Source: CAZJDM01 sp964544765 (lineage in GTDB: Bacteria; Bdellovibrionota_B; Oligoflexia; CAYFLR01). From it: a stretch of DNA of 15,705 nucleotides. Positions 6,221-14,747 of the stretch are shown one piece after another. Within the stretch, counting starts at the first letter, position 1. Each line of letters begins with the position of its first letter. A program made the position numbers and the translations under genes. The stretch is from positions 1-15,705 of the forward strand of contig CAZJDM010000106.1 of the NCBI GenBank assembly GCA_964544765.1, given 5' to 3'. The notes under the pieces are model-generated. The model was given only the letters and a program-made list of their open reading frames with translations. It was not told the origin of the DNA and did no database searches.

Positions 6221-6813
6221 CAAATTATTTATTAAAAGATCGTAATGGTCAAACACCACTTCCTATAGAGCTAAGGAAAGGGCTCAAAATTAAGCACATA
6301 ACTAATATGACCGAACTTGATGAGTACGAAGAAGATAATATTTTCAAAGGTCTTGTATGGCTCGAAAAATCATTTTCAAACCCAGTCAATTTTACATTTT
6401 GGATCAAACTGCATAAAAAATTATTTTCGGAAGTTTGGGACTGGGCAGGACAAATCAGGAGCCATGAACTACAAAATCAAGACTTCGTTTTACCATATAA
6501 TATCAGGCCTGAGATAAAAACATTAGAGAACGATTTAAACTATTGGATTGAAAATAAAACATTTGAAATGAAAGAGATTGCAGCACGATTTCATGAAAGG
6601 ATAGAAACCATCCACCCCTTTAATAACGGAAATGGCAGGTTTGGTAGAATTATTGTCCAATACTTTTGCCAATATTATAATATCCAAATCCCAACTTGGG
6701 GCAAGAATTTAGAAAAGACTCCTAGAAAACGCAGAGAACACTATATAAAAGCCCTCGTTAAAGCCAGAAAGGAAAAAATATATTCAGAATTAATCAATCT
6801 AATGTATAGCTAG
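6217..6813 (+). CDS. Fic/DOC-domain protein, mobile mystery protein B-like
   Basis: About 198 residues. Fic enzymes transfer part of a nucleotide or related compound (usually AMP) onto target protein hydroxyls. The Fic core is clear: WIKLHKKLFSEVWDWAGQIR (about 62-81), a flap-like segment FVLPYNIRPEI (90-100), and the active-site loop HPFNNGNGRFGR at 133-144, whose His would be the general base. The residue before GNGR is Asn, where most AMP-transferring Fic proteins have Asp or Glu for magnesium. Asn there is what I recall from mobile mystery protein B. Start choice: GTG at 6217 gives a GTGA overlap with the stop of the HTH gene and has GGGG (6206-6209) 7 nt upstream; a TTG at 6214 is spaced less well. 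Overlap implies coupled translation. No inhibitory (S/T)xxxE(G/N) motif is visible. Role as a toxin is inferred. Confidence 0.87.
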   Translation: MTNYLLKDRNGQTPLPIELRKGLKIKHITNMTELDEYEEDNIFKGLVWLEKSFSNPVNFTFWIKLHKKLFSEVWDWAGQIRSHELQNQDFVLPYNIRPEIKTLENDLNYWIENKTFEMKEIAARFHERIETIHPFNNGNGRFGRIIVQYFCQYYNIQIPTWGKNLEKTPRKRREHYIKALVKARKEKIYSELINLMYS

Positions 6814-6885
6814 CTATCCACAGATATCGTGAAAACAGCATCATGATTAAGGTAATACCCATGGTTTTTCTTGCTGCCACACCAA

Positions 6886-6910
6886 AATTTCACTCATTAT
6901 TAGTGAAATT
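6886..6910 (-). terminator. possible weak terminator at the end of the MoxR/Bat operon
   Basis: AATTTCACT (6886-6894) and AGTGAAATT (6902-6910) form a 9-bp stem with a 7-nt loop. The stem includes the TGA stop (6892-6890) of the last coiled-coil gene. On the - strand it is followed by TTTTGG, so the T-tract is short. It could end the long - strand operon; on the + strand it has no T-tract for the Fic transcript. Confidence 0.4.
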
Positions 6911-7822
6911 GGATGCCAATTTTTGAGCTCTCAAGGCATTTTCATAGAAAAATTCCAATTCTTCGACTTCTCTTTCGACTTTATCTCGACTCGGAAAACT
7001 TTTAATTTTAAAGGGTAATAACTTCATGGTTTCTAAAACTTTTTGATGCCTGGGGTTGGTAGGATTTATTCTAACGGGAAGTTGACTTTTTTGGCTCTTC
7101 CTATTTTCTATCGAAATATTTAACAAATTAGTTCTTTCTATAAGATGTTCCAAGCCTCTTTTCATTCTGGCAGTTCTCTCACAAACCTTACCCAATTGTT
7201 CGTCTAATTGAACATTTTTTACAATTAAACTATTTGACTCTTCATAATGAGAGTCAATCTGGGCATGTAATTCATTTAATTTAGCATTATTATTATTTTC
7301 TAGTGCCTTTAATTTTTTTTCAATTGCCCGGAACCTGGACAATTCAGCAGAAGAATCGATAGTTAGATCGGTAATTTTTTTCTTGAGGGTCAATATATTT
7401 TCATCCAGAGTAGATTCTTCATTCCAAAATTTAATTTCACTAAAAGCTTTTTGAAAAAAAGCGCTGTTATATTTAATCTTATCATCTAAAGCTTGGATTT
7501 GTTGCATGTGCCTTTCCATGTCTTTAACCAAATGCTTGATAATAACTCCGGCCGTCTTTTCTTTTTCTTCTTTTTCCTCACAAACCATTTTCCTCTGATT
7601 GGAGTGATTATCGCTTTCCTTTAGATCTTTTTCCAGTACTTCTACCTCACTAACCATCTCTTGCATTTTATCTTTACCACTCTTTAATAAGTGAATATCT
7701 TGTTCGAGTTTGGCAATTTGCTTTTTTAACTCGTTTTGTTGTTTGTAGCTATCAAACAAGTTTTGTTCTAAAACTTTTATATTGGCCTTTATTTCAGACG
7801 CACCCATTTCAATATAAGTCAT
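6890..7822 (-). CDS. long coiled-coil protein, last gene of the MoxR/Bat operon
   Basis: I do not recognise this 310-residue protein. Residues about 8-245 are almost continuously heptad-patterned with Leu/Ile/Val in a/d positions and Glu/Lys/Gln elsewhere, so an extended coiled coil is expected. The last 65 residues differ: a proline-containing basic segment LPVRINPTNPRHQK (about 248-261), then MKLLPFKIKSFPSRDKVEREVEELEFFYE, which may form a small folded end. No signal peptide or membrane segment is seen, suggesting a cytoplasmic protein. The ATG at 7822 has AAGGA 6 nt upstream and overlaps the previous gene's stop as ATGA, so it is translationally coupled. Its fixed place behind MoxR, DUF58 and VWA genes suggests a structural role with them; that is inference. 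Confidence 0.75.
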   Translation of the reverse strand: MTYIEMGASEIKANIKVLEQNLFDSYKQQNELKKQIAKLEQDIHLLKSGKDKMQEMVSEVEVLEKDLKESDNHSNQRKMVCEEKEEKEKTAGVIIKHLVKDMERHMQQIQALDDKIKYNSAFFQKAFSEIKFWNEESTLDENILTLKKKITDLTIDSSAELSRFRAIEKKLKALENNNNAKLNELHAQIDSHYEESNSLIVKNVQLDEQLGKVCERTARMKRGLEHLIERTNLLNISIENRKSQKSQLPVRINPTNPRHQKVLETMKLLPFKIKSFPSRDKVEREVEELEFFYENALRAQKLASNFTNNE

Positions 7823-8823
7823 GGCTTATCCTTACTTTTACTCATCTGAGAATTTATTTCATTTAGTTTATTTGTAATGTTAATTTTCTTTCTCATAAGC
7901 TGCTCAAGCCTATATCGAGATGGTTGTTCTTCAGTTGACTTAAGATAATGAAAATTCATATACGCTATAGAGTTTCTATCAAAAACTTTTTTAGGACCGG
8001 CCCTGTTATATAAGGTAACGTCATCATCATAAGAAAATTTAGTTTGTTTGGACATCATCATCAGGTTCTTAAGTTTATTTCTATACTGAATGATCTCTTT
8101 TTCCAGCTGAGCCGGCTTTTCTCTTTCTTTGTTTAGAGCTATTATCAACCGTTCTTTTTCATCTTTCTTACGATCAATAGTATCATGCAACTGTTTAATT
8201 TGCTCCTGACACTGGCTGATCTCGGTTGCAAAATGTTTGACTTTAAAACCGTATTGCTTTTCATATTCTTTTCTTTTTTCCAATAACAAATTCAAATCTT
8301 GGGCTCCCAGTGAGACCTCCTCAAGCTTGATTCTCAACTCCTTCAAGGAATAATCTTTTACATCATCATCACTACCAATCTGAGAAAGAATATCTTGATA
8401 ATACATCGCTGATTTATCTAAAATAGCTTGTTTCTTTACTACAATATCTTTCAATTTTTGAATTTTGGTTTCTAGATCATGAATCTTTTGATTGCTGGCA
8501 CTTATTTTCTTTTCCAGATTCAAAATGCTCGTTTCGACAAACGGTAATTCTCTTTCCTTTTCTTCTTTTTGACGCTTAAGGCTCTCTAAACTAGCTCTTC
8601 TTTTTTCCAAAAGATCAATATCTTTATTTAGTTTGGTAATAATTTTCATCTTCTGCGCAATAGTATCTTCTAACTTTTTATTTTCCTCAGGTAAACGAAC
8701 GACTTGCCCAAGCAGAAATTGCTGTGTTTCACGTAATTTTTTTAATTCAGGTGATTCCTCTTCACTACTTTGGGCCTCAGTAGATTTCTTTAAAAGATTT
8801 TGTAAAATATTTGATTTATCCAT
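7819..8823 (-). CDS. long coiled-coil protein in the MoxR/Bat operon
   Basis: About 334 residues from the ATG at 8823, unrecognised. After a short polar N-terminus, residues about 25-270 are dense in heptad-like Leu/Ile spacing with Glu, Lys and Gln between, punctuated by GSDDDVKDYS (around 147-156), a likely break or hinge. The final 65 residues contain FSYDDDVTLYNRAGPKKVFDR and YLKSTEEQPSRYRLEQLM, more globular in character. There is no signal peptide or membrane segment. I prefer ATG 8823 because TAGG lies 7 nt upstream and overlaps the stop of the preceding gene; an in-frame ATG at 8865 would lie inside that gene and has no Shine-Dalgarno. Its layout mirrors the next gene (long coiled coil plus about 65-residue tail), so the two may pair or be distant duplicates. 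Confidence 0.75.
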   Translation of the reverse strand: MDKSNILQNLLKKSTEAQSSEEESPELKKLRETQQFLLGQVVRLPEENKKLEDTIAQKMKIITKLNKDIDLLEKRRASLESLKRQKEEKERELPFVETSILNLEKKISASNQKIHDLETKIQKLKDIVVKKQAILDKSAMYYQDILSQIGSDDDVKDYSLKELRIKLEEVSLGAQDLNLLLEKRKEYEKQYGFKVKHFATEISQCQEQIKQLHDTIDRKKDEKERLIIALNKEREKPAQLEKEIIQYRNKLKNLMMMSKQTKFSYDDDVTLYNRAGPKKVFDRNSIAYMNFHYLKSTEEQPSRYRLEQLMRKKINITNKLNEINSQMSKSKDKP

Positions 8824-8831
8824 TTTATTAC

Positions 8832-11060
8832 CTACGTTTTTTCTACTAATCTCCTTAAACCCCATTCAAATGAAATAATCATCAACACTAAAAAAAAGAC
8901 TGTCCAATTGTTCCAAAGAGGAACAACTTTACGAATAATAGCATATCTATCTTTTCTTTCTTTGAATCGTAATTTATCAAGATCTATATCACCCAGTTGT
9001 TTATAAAATAAAAAGCTTCCACCCGTTACCCCAGCCAGCCATTTCATTTTCTCTATATCTGGATAGGTATAAAATAATTCACTCGATCCTTCCATTAAAC
9101 GAAAGGTTCTTTCAAATTTATAATTCACCCCTCCTTTAGATTTCAATCCAATAGAAACGGGATATTCTCCTGGTTCCATATCATGAAGGGGAAACAAAAT
9201 TGTTTCTTCATTTTCCGCTGGTTTTATAACTGATTTTAATCCCTTATTTATTATATCAAACGTAATGGTACACGGGCAAGCATTTTGTAAATATCTATCT
9301 ATATTGTTTTCTAATCTCAAATATACATTCGAGTCACCCTTAACACTCTCACCTTTTAAGTCAACTCTAACAGGCTGAAAATCTCCATGATCGGAAATCC
9401 ATTCAATTACATAACGAATGAAGCGTTGATATTCCAACCCAATTCCCCTAATGTGATTATTGGAAAACCTCATGGTCCATAAAGAGTCTGTCAAAAGAGC
9501 TACTATCTTGCCTCTTCCAACACCATATTCAATTAGTAAAGGGTAAGTAGAATTGTTTTGAGTCTTGGCTCGTAAAAGTACTTTTACACCTTTTTTAAGA
9601 GAACCAATTTTATTTAACCCGGAAAATATTGGCTTGGATGATATTTGAGAGAAAAAGTCAGGATTAAATTCCAGAAACCTTTTCAAAAAAATAGAATTTT
9701 TACCCGCTTCAGTTAATTGCAATCGAAATGACTCTTTAGACCAGTGTTGTCTTTCCAAAGTAAAAGGAAGTATTCGCCCTAAAGCGGTTCCTAATAAGTC
9801 ATATCGGGTTAAGGCTTTTTCTCCACCAATTATTACTAATTTCCCACCAGCTCGAACATACTCGCCAATATTATCAATATAGGTATAGGGTACTAAAAAT
9901 TTTTTCAATGTAAAGTTCTGTAAGAAAATTACATCAAAACGAGATATCTCTTCTCCAAACAATCGATCAAAAGGAAATTGAATTAAAGACAGTTCTTTAG
10001 CTGGTATCGAAAGATCATCTTGATGCTCTCGTAGAATATAAAATGCTATTAGATCAATAGTAGGATCTTGTTTTAGGGCCATTCTAAGAAACTTGGTATC
10101 CCAAGAAGGATTGCCGGAGATATGTAATACCCGAATATTGTTTCGCCTAACATTAATTTGAACAAACTGCTCATTATTGGTTACATTCTTTTCCCCTTTA
10201 AGAAGGGGAATTTCCACTTTATAAAAGGAAACTCCTTCCTTAGGAGGTATAAATGTAAATGAAAAAGGGATTTTGTTCCCACCCTCTTTTAAGGTTAGTT
10301 TTTTAGTAGCAATTACTTTCTCTTTATATAACAAAGAGACTGGTATTTCACGATTTTCAAAACCGCTATAATTAATCTCTCCCTCAATAAAGGCTTCTAA
10401 TCCTAAAAAATTAACTGGATCAACTGATACAGAAGAGACTGATAGATCATAATAATCTTTGGGCCACTGATAAACCAAAACATTTACCGGAAAATTTAGT
10501 TCCGTCAATATTTTGTTAATCCTTTTTTTACTCCGAATAGATGTATCTTGACCATCGGTCCACAGCAGCATCCCAGCCGGATCAGTTCTTTCTTGCTTAT
10601 AATAGCGAGAAATAGATTTTATACTTTGAAACAACGGAGTTAAACTTAAGATTGGAAAGTCAAATGACTGTAAATCATTCTTTAAAACAGCTTTAGCATT
10701 TCCTAAAATAAAAAACTTCAAATTGTAATTATTTTGCAAATTCGCAATAATATCAGATGCCATAAAATCTTTGATGGCATTTTTAAATCCTTTACGATCA
10801 CCTACATAAGATAATACGCTTTCGCTATTATCAATCAAAACCACAAAGTCTTCTCTTTGTCCGGCTTTCTTTTTAATTACCTCTTGGGGATCAAGAAAGA
10901 TTATGAGTAAAACAATGTATAGTAATATACGCAAAATCAATAGCCAGTTTCGCTGCTTTTTTCCGGGAATAATATTCGGTCTTACACTTAAAATGGAAAA
11001 TATCAATAAAACGATAAAGATTAATACAACGATTCCTAAATTCGACAGATCTATTGCCAT
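8832..11060 (-). CDS. membrane VWA protein with glutamine amidotransferase-like domain
   Basis: 742 residues. Two N-terminal membrane segments (about 8-26 and 39-56) are followed by a VWA-like domain starting at DFVVLIDNSESV. There Asp77, Ser79 and Ser81 give a DxSxS metal-ion-dependent adhesion site. The middle (about 308-560) resembles the class I glutamine amidotransferase-like fold seen in Bat-operon proteins: VLHISGNPSWDTKFLR near 311, GEYVRAGGKLVIIGGE near 405, and a GRGKIVALLTDSLW block near 515. I see no catalytic Cys elbow, so it is probably a non-enzymatic relative. A beta-rich region and a last membrane segment (about 714-732) close the protein. Its start shares one base with the stop of the BatA-like gene (TAATG), implying coupling. 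Expected role: periplasmic-facing partner of the MoxR ATPase; the exact function is unknown. Confidence 0.82.
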   Translation of the reverse strand: MAIDLSNLGIVVLIFIVLLIFSILSVRPNIIPGKKQRNWLLILRILLYIVLLIIFLDPQEVIKKKAGQREDFVVLIDNSESVLSYVGDRKGFKNAIKDFMASDIIANLQNNYNLKFFILGNAKAVLKNDLQSFDFPILSLTPLFQSIKSISRYYKQERTDPAGMLLWTDGQDTSIRSKKRINKILTELNFPVNVLVYQWPKDYYDLSVSSVSVDPVNFLGLEAFIEGEINYSGFENREIPVSLLYKEKVIATKKLTLKEGGNKIPFSFTFIPPKEGVSFYKVEIPLLKGEKNVTNNEQFVQINVRRNNIRVLHISGNPSWDTKFLRMALKQDPTIDLIAFYILREHQDDLSIPAKELSLIQFPFDRLFGEEISRFDVIFLQNFTLKKFLVPYTYIDNIGEYVRAGGKLVIIGGEKALTRYDLLGTALGRILPFTLERQHWSKESFRLQLTEAGKNSIFLKRFLEFNPDFFSQISSKPIFSGLNKIGSLKKGVKVLLRAKTQNNSTYPLLIEYGVGRGKIVALLTDSLWTMRFSNNHIRGIGLEYQRFIRYVIEWISDHGDFQPVRVDLKGESVKGDSNVYLRLENNIDRYLQNACPCTITFDIINKGLKSVIKPAENEETILFPLHDMEPGEYPVSIGLKSKGGVNYKFERTFRLMEGSSELFYTYPDIEKMKWLAGVTGGSFLFYKQLGDIDLDKLRFKERKDRYAIIRKVVPLWNNWTVFFLVLMIISFEWGLRRLVEKT

Positions 11061-13846
11061 TACCGCGTCCTTTTTAATATTTCCGGAAGATGAATCTGGT
11101 CTTTTTTATAATCAGAAGTCAAACTATATAAGATTAAATTGATGCCTAACCTTAAAGCGTATTCCCGTTGCCTTTCCCCCTCAGGGACACACTTTTTAGA
11201 GCGATTAAAGGCTCCAAAAACATTATTACGACTGTAAATAACCGCTGGCTGCCCCTCTATATCTATCCCCTCAAGTCTTGGAAAGGCCGCATACAAACCA
11301 ACGGCGGTTCTTAAAAGATAAAAAGAACGATAAATAGCGTGATCCAACGGAAACACAATAAAATCTCGTTTTGAAAATAAGTTTTTCAATTCACGTCTGA
11401 TAACACTATTAAAACTCATTTCTAAATCATCAGGAGGAGTGACATCATCAATTAATAATGTACCTCCCGCCAAAACAAATAATCTAAGAGCCTTTCTTTC
11501 TTGTTCATTAAAACCCTTAAATTCTTTACGCCCTTCAAAATAAAGAAAAGGAGTTTGAAATAACGTTTCAATACCGGAAGATATTTTTACAACTTCAATA
11601 CCAATGTTGCTATCTATACTTGTACGCTTAGTCAACTCATGAAAGAACCATGACATACCTATCTTATTTTGCAATTCAACATTCATTCGAGCGTAATCCT
11701 GGGGATATAAGAATTTAATTTTAAAAGGAGAGGTAAATAGTTTTCCATCCTGAAAAAAGAAAAAAAGAATCACTAACACCCAAAGTACCTGTTTTTCTTT
11801 TTTTATACTTTTTATTATAAAATAAATTGTTTCCAATAGCAGTAAAGCAAAAAGAATGTACCATAGCAACGGTTTCAAATCCTGTTTTTTACCATCACCC
11901 CCTCGTAAAGCTTTCAATGATTGCTCGTCTTTCAATTTACTATACGGAATAATTGATAAATCACTTTTAGGAAATATAGCTAATAAAAAGTCATCTTCAA
12001 TTTTTCCAGAAAAAAACTCTTCAACATCAACATTCAGAGCAAACACCTCTGGTATAGACGCTTTGGAGCCTGACCATTGTTGAAAACCTGTTGATTTTTT
12101 TGAATAGATGCCCGGTTTAGAGTGATAATAGCTGCCTGTTTTTATTAAACCATCAGAAAACTCCATATCACCAGCCAATGACGAAGAATCGGAAATAATA
12201 AAATGGTTGTTTTGCTTGGATTTTCCGGCATTATAAATATAGTAAGACAATACTCCTTCCCAAAAAACAGGGAATATAGGCTTTATAGAAAAACTGCCCC
12301 AATTATTATCAAACGAATTAGTAAAAAGAAATAAAATCCGGTCCTTACTCTCTTTCCATTCCAATAATAACGGAAGCTGATTGGCCTTTAAAATTAGATT
12401 AGCCTTACCTTCATTAATAACAGGAACCACTTTTTGTATTTTGGTGGTTCTGAAATCATTAACCGTGATATGTTTATTTATCTTAAAAAAAGCGTGGTTT
12501 TTTTCTATTGATATAACCCAATCTTGAGCTTTCTTTGGTTGTTGAAAAGAACCTTGCAGCAAACCTAGATTTTGCCATAGTTGACCTAATGTTTTAGAAT
12601 CATAGTGATCCCCCACACTCAACCAAATAAAGCCACCTTTTCGCCAATAATCCAAGATAATATCACGAAATTTGCCATCTTTTAAATTTGGATTTAATAA
12701 AATCAATAGACCCTCAACCTTTTGTCCAGACAAAACAAATTGGGTTTGAGAATATTGCCTTACTTTTACCCATGGAATTAATGTCAAAGCTTGTTGTAAA
12801 TAATAAGTCTGATTATTAAATAAAGAAACAGCTTCGGAACCATCAATTATTACAACCTGAACCTCAGCTTTAGGTCTCATAACAAAAAACCGTTGGTGAG
12901 CTAATTCATATCCCTTAACTGAATTTGAAGAAGATATTTCAGCCAGTGCTGCCAACGAATCCACTTTTTCCTTGATCCTAATAATAATTTCTTTTTGTTT
13001 AATGCCCCGACCTTTTAATTCTTCATTTCCTTTATATAAAACTTGATTATTCTGACCCCCAATTTTGGATATTTTTGCTTCTATCTTAACAGGATTTTTA
13101 TCCAGATTAATAAATTCCAAAGGTACATGCAAAACACCATCTTCTCTTTTTAACCATGGGATCTCACCCCTCTTGAGGGAAATTAATACCTCCTCAGATA
13201 ATAATTTCGAACAATCCACTATAGTCAAAGGAAGGGTTAAGTCAAAGGGGGGAGTATATCCTTTTGCCTTCCATCCATTTGTTTGTAAATCGGTAAAGAA
13301 AACAACTGAATTGATTTCCTCTGAGTTACTTAAAACGGCTGTGATTTTCTTCATAAAATTTAAGTGATTCAGTGAAGCGTTAGTCACTTTATGAGTTTGA
13401 ATAGATTTTACAATGTCACTTCTTTTTTGATTAAAAGATAGATGTTTCCCAGAAGCAAAAAAGATTGAAAATTGATAATTAGAAGCTGACTTTTGGATAA
13501 AATCAACCAAAGCTGACTGGCACCTAGCATAAGTATTATCACGCTGCATGCTTAAAGAATCATCCATCAACATTATTTTTTTAATAACCCGATTTTTTTC
13601 TTTCTGGATCAAAACCGGACTCGCAAAAATTAGGCACAGACAAATAAATGCGAGTAATCGAATTAATAAAAGCAAATAAGATCGTGGAACAAATTCTACT
13701 CGCAATTTATTTCGACTAACCAGTTTAAGAAAACGTATAGTAGGAAATGAAACCAGGTTAATCTTCTTACGAATCAAGAAAGTAAGTAAAATTGGAATTA
13801 TTAATAGAGAAAGTCCATACAAGAATTCTTGGCTTTCAAAGCTCAT
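11060..13846 (-). CDS. BatA-like membrane protein with C-terminal DUF4159-like domain
   Basis: 928 residues. The N-terminus is a BatA domain: membrane segments at about 8-26 and 56-80 flank LVSFPTIRFLKLV. A VWA-like domain follows, with IMLMDDSLSM supplying a DxSxS site (Asp95, Ser97, Ser99). A central GATase-like region (VQVVIIDGSEAVS through GGFIWLSVGDHYD, then ILFLFTNSFDNNW) parallels the next gene. Two more hydrophobic helices lie near 660-680 and 685-697. After them a DUF4159-like domain (about 710-910) has LYPQDYARMN, TPFLYFEG, GGTLLIDDVTP and DHAIYRSFY landmarks. In other genomes DUF4159 is often a separate secreted protein of aerotolerance-type operons, so this looks like a fusion. 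Gene spacing is 1 bp from the DUF58 stop, and the end overlaps the next start. Likely envelope-located partner of MoxR. Confidence 0.85.
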   Translation of the reverse strand: MSFESQEFLYGLSLLIIPILLTFLIRKKINLVSFPTIRFLKLVSRNKLRVEFVPRSYLLLLIRLLAFICLCLIFASPVLIQKEKNRVIKKIMLMDDSLSMQRDNTYARCQSALVDFIQKSASNYQFSIFFASGKHLSFNQKRSDIVKSIQTHKVTNASLNHLNFMKKITAVLSNSEEINSVVFFTDLQTNGWKAKGYTPPFDLTLPLTIVDCSKLLSEEVLISLKRGEIPWLKREDGVLHVPLEFINLDKNPVKIEAKISKIGGQNNQVLYKGNEELKGRGIKQKEIIIRIKEKVDSLAALAEISSSNSVKGYELAHQRFFVMRPKAEVQVVIIDGSEAVSLFNNQTYYLQQALTLIPWVKVRQYSQTQFVLSGQKVEGLLILLNPNLKDGKFRDIILDYWRKGGFIWLSVGDHYDSKTLGQLWQNLGLLQGSFQQPKKAQDWVISIEKNHAFFKINKHITVNDFRTTKIQKVVPVINEGKANLILKANQLPLLLEWKESKDRILFLFTNSFDNNWGSFSIKPIFPVFWEGVLSYYIYNAGKSKQNNHFIISDSSSLAGDMEFSDGLIKTGSYYHSKPGIYSKKSTGFQQWSGSKASIPEVFALNVDVEEFFSGKIEDDFLLAIFPKSDLSIIPYSKLKDEQSLKALRGGDGKKQDLKPLLWYILFALLLLETIYFIIKSIKKEKQVLWVLVILFFFFQDGKLFTSPFKIKFLYPQDYARMNVELQNKIGMSWFFHELTKRTSIDSNIGIEVVKISSGIETLFQTPFLYFEGRKEFKGFNEQERKALRLFVLAGGTLLIDDVTPPDDLEMSFNSVIRRELKNLFSKRDFIVFPLDHAIYRSFYLLRTAVGLYAAFPRLEGIDIEGQPAVIYSRNNVFGAFNRSKKCVPEGERQREYALRLGINLILYSLTSDYKKDQIHLPEILKRTR

Positions 13847-13847
13847 T

Positions 13848-14747
13848 TTATCGGCCCTTACTCTGCATAGACAATTTTCGATGTAAATAATAAGCTACTA
13901 TATCGGTAATATTCATACTCGAAGTTAAATGAAAAAATGAAATATTATTGTCCTTACATCGATCATTAATATATTGAATATGTGAAAAAGCTTGTTCCTT
14001 ATATCGCTCTTTAATTTCTGTTGCTTTAACCTGAATACTTTCACCCGTCTCTAAGTCTTGAAACTCTTTCCAGCCATCAAAAGGAATTTCTTTTTCCGCT
14101 TCATCCAAAACATGAAAAAGTAAAATTTCAAATCCTGCACGATCAAGCATCGCCAATGTTTTCAGCACCGGATCGATATCACAATGGAGATCTGAAATAA
14201 CCAATATCATTCCTTTACGATTATAGGTTTCTAATAAGGTATTTAATATGGAAGGCAAGAAAGTCTTTTTCTCAGGCTTTAGTTTTTCTATTTCTTTTAA
14301 AATATGAAAATAATATGAACGCTTACTTTTGGGTGGAAAAAACTTGGTGACCCCCTCATTAAATGCTAATAAACCTAGAGAATCTCCCTGTTTTTCAGCG
14401 ACTAAAGATAGTATTTTAGCAATAACCAATCCCACTTCAAATTTGGTCGCCATAGCTGGATCAAATCTATACCCCATTGATGCACTAGTATCGAGTAACA
14501 TCATCATATGAATACCCGTATCTAGAACAGTTTGACGTATATATGCCTTATCTGATCTGGCATACAATTTCCAATCAATCAGCTTACTATCGTCACCTGG
14601 ATTATACATTTTATAATCGCCGAACTCACTACTACCTCGACCAAACATTCTAGTCGATTGAACCCCAATAGACATCCTTTTAAAAATTTTGTCCGCGATT
14701 AATTTTAACTCTTGAATATCAGAATTGGCTACATCCTCTAATTTCAT
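13848..14747 (-). CDS. DUF58-family protein with VWA-like domain
   Basis: 299 residues, the standard partner gene of MoxR ATPases. The DUF58 signature YNPGDDSKLIDWKLYARS lies at 48-65. It is followed by MMLLDTSASMGY, whose Asp86, Ser88 and Ser90 form a VWA DxSxS metal site. ILVISDLHCDIDP further on (about 180-192) supplies the later acidic VWA motif. No membrane segment is obvious, so it is probably cytoplasmic and could bridge the ATPase and membrane VWA proteins. The ATG overlaps the moxR stop in an ATGA arrangement. The family's biochemical role is poorly defined; in known MoxR systems these proteins act with the ATPase in stress tolerance, envelope maturation or enzyme activation. Assignment to the family is confident, the role is inferred. 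Confidence 0.9.
   Translation of the reverse strand: MKLEDVANSDIQELKLIADKIFKRMSIGVQSTRMFGRGSSEFGDYKMYNPGDDSKLIDWKLYARSDKAYIRQTVLDTGIHMMMLLDTSASMGYRFDPAMATKFEVGLVIAKILSLVAEKQGDSLGLLAFNEGVTKFFPPKSKRSYYFHILKEIEKLKPEKKTFLPSILNTLLETYNRKGMILVISDLHCDIDPVLKTLAMLDRAGFEILLFHVLDEAEKEIPFDGWKEFQDLETGESIQVKATEIKERYKEQAFSHIQYINDRCKDNNISFFHLTSSMNITDIVAYYLHRKLSMQSKGR

Noticed and set aside
8824..8865. Earlier ATG at 8865 for the first coiled-coil gene
   Set aside because: It sits inside the preceding gene without a Shine-Dalgarno, while ATG 8823 follows TAGG at 7 nt.
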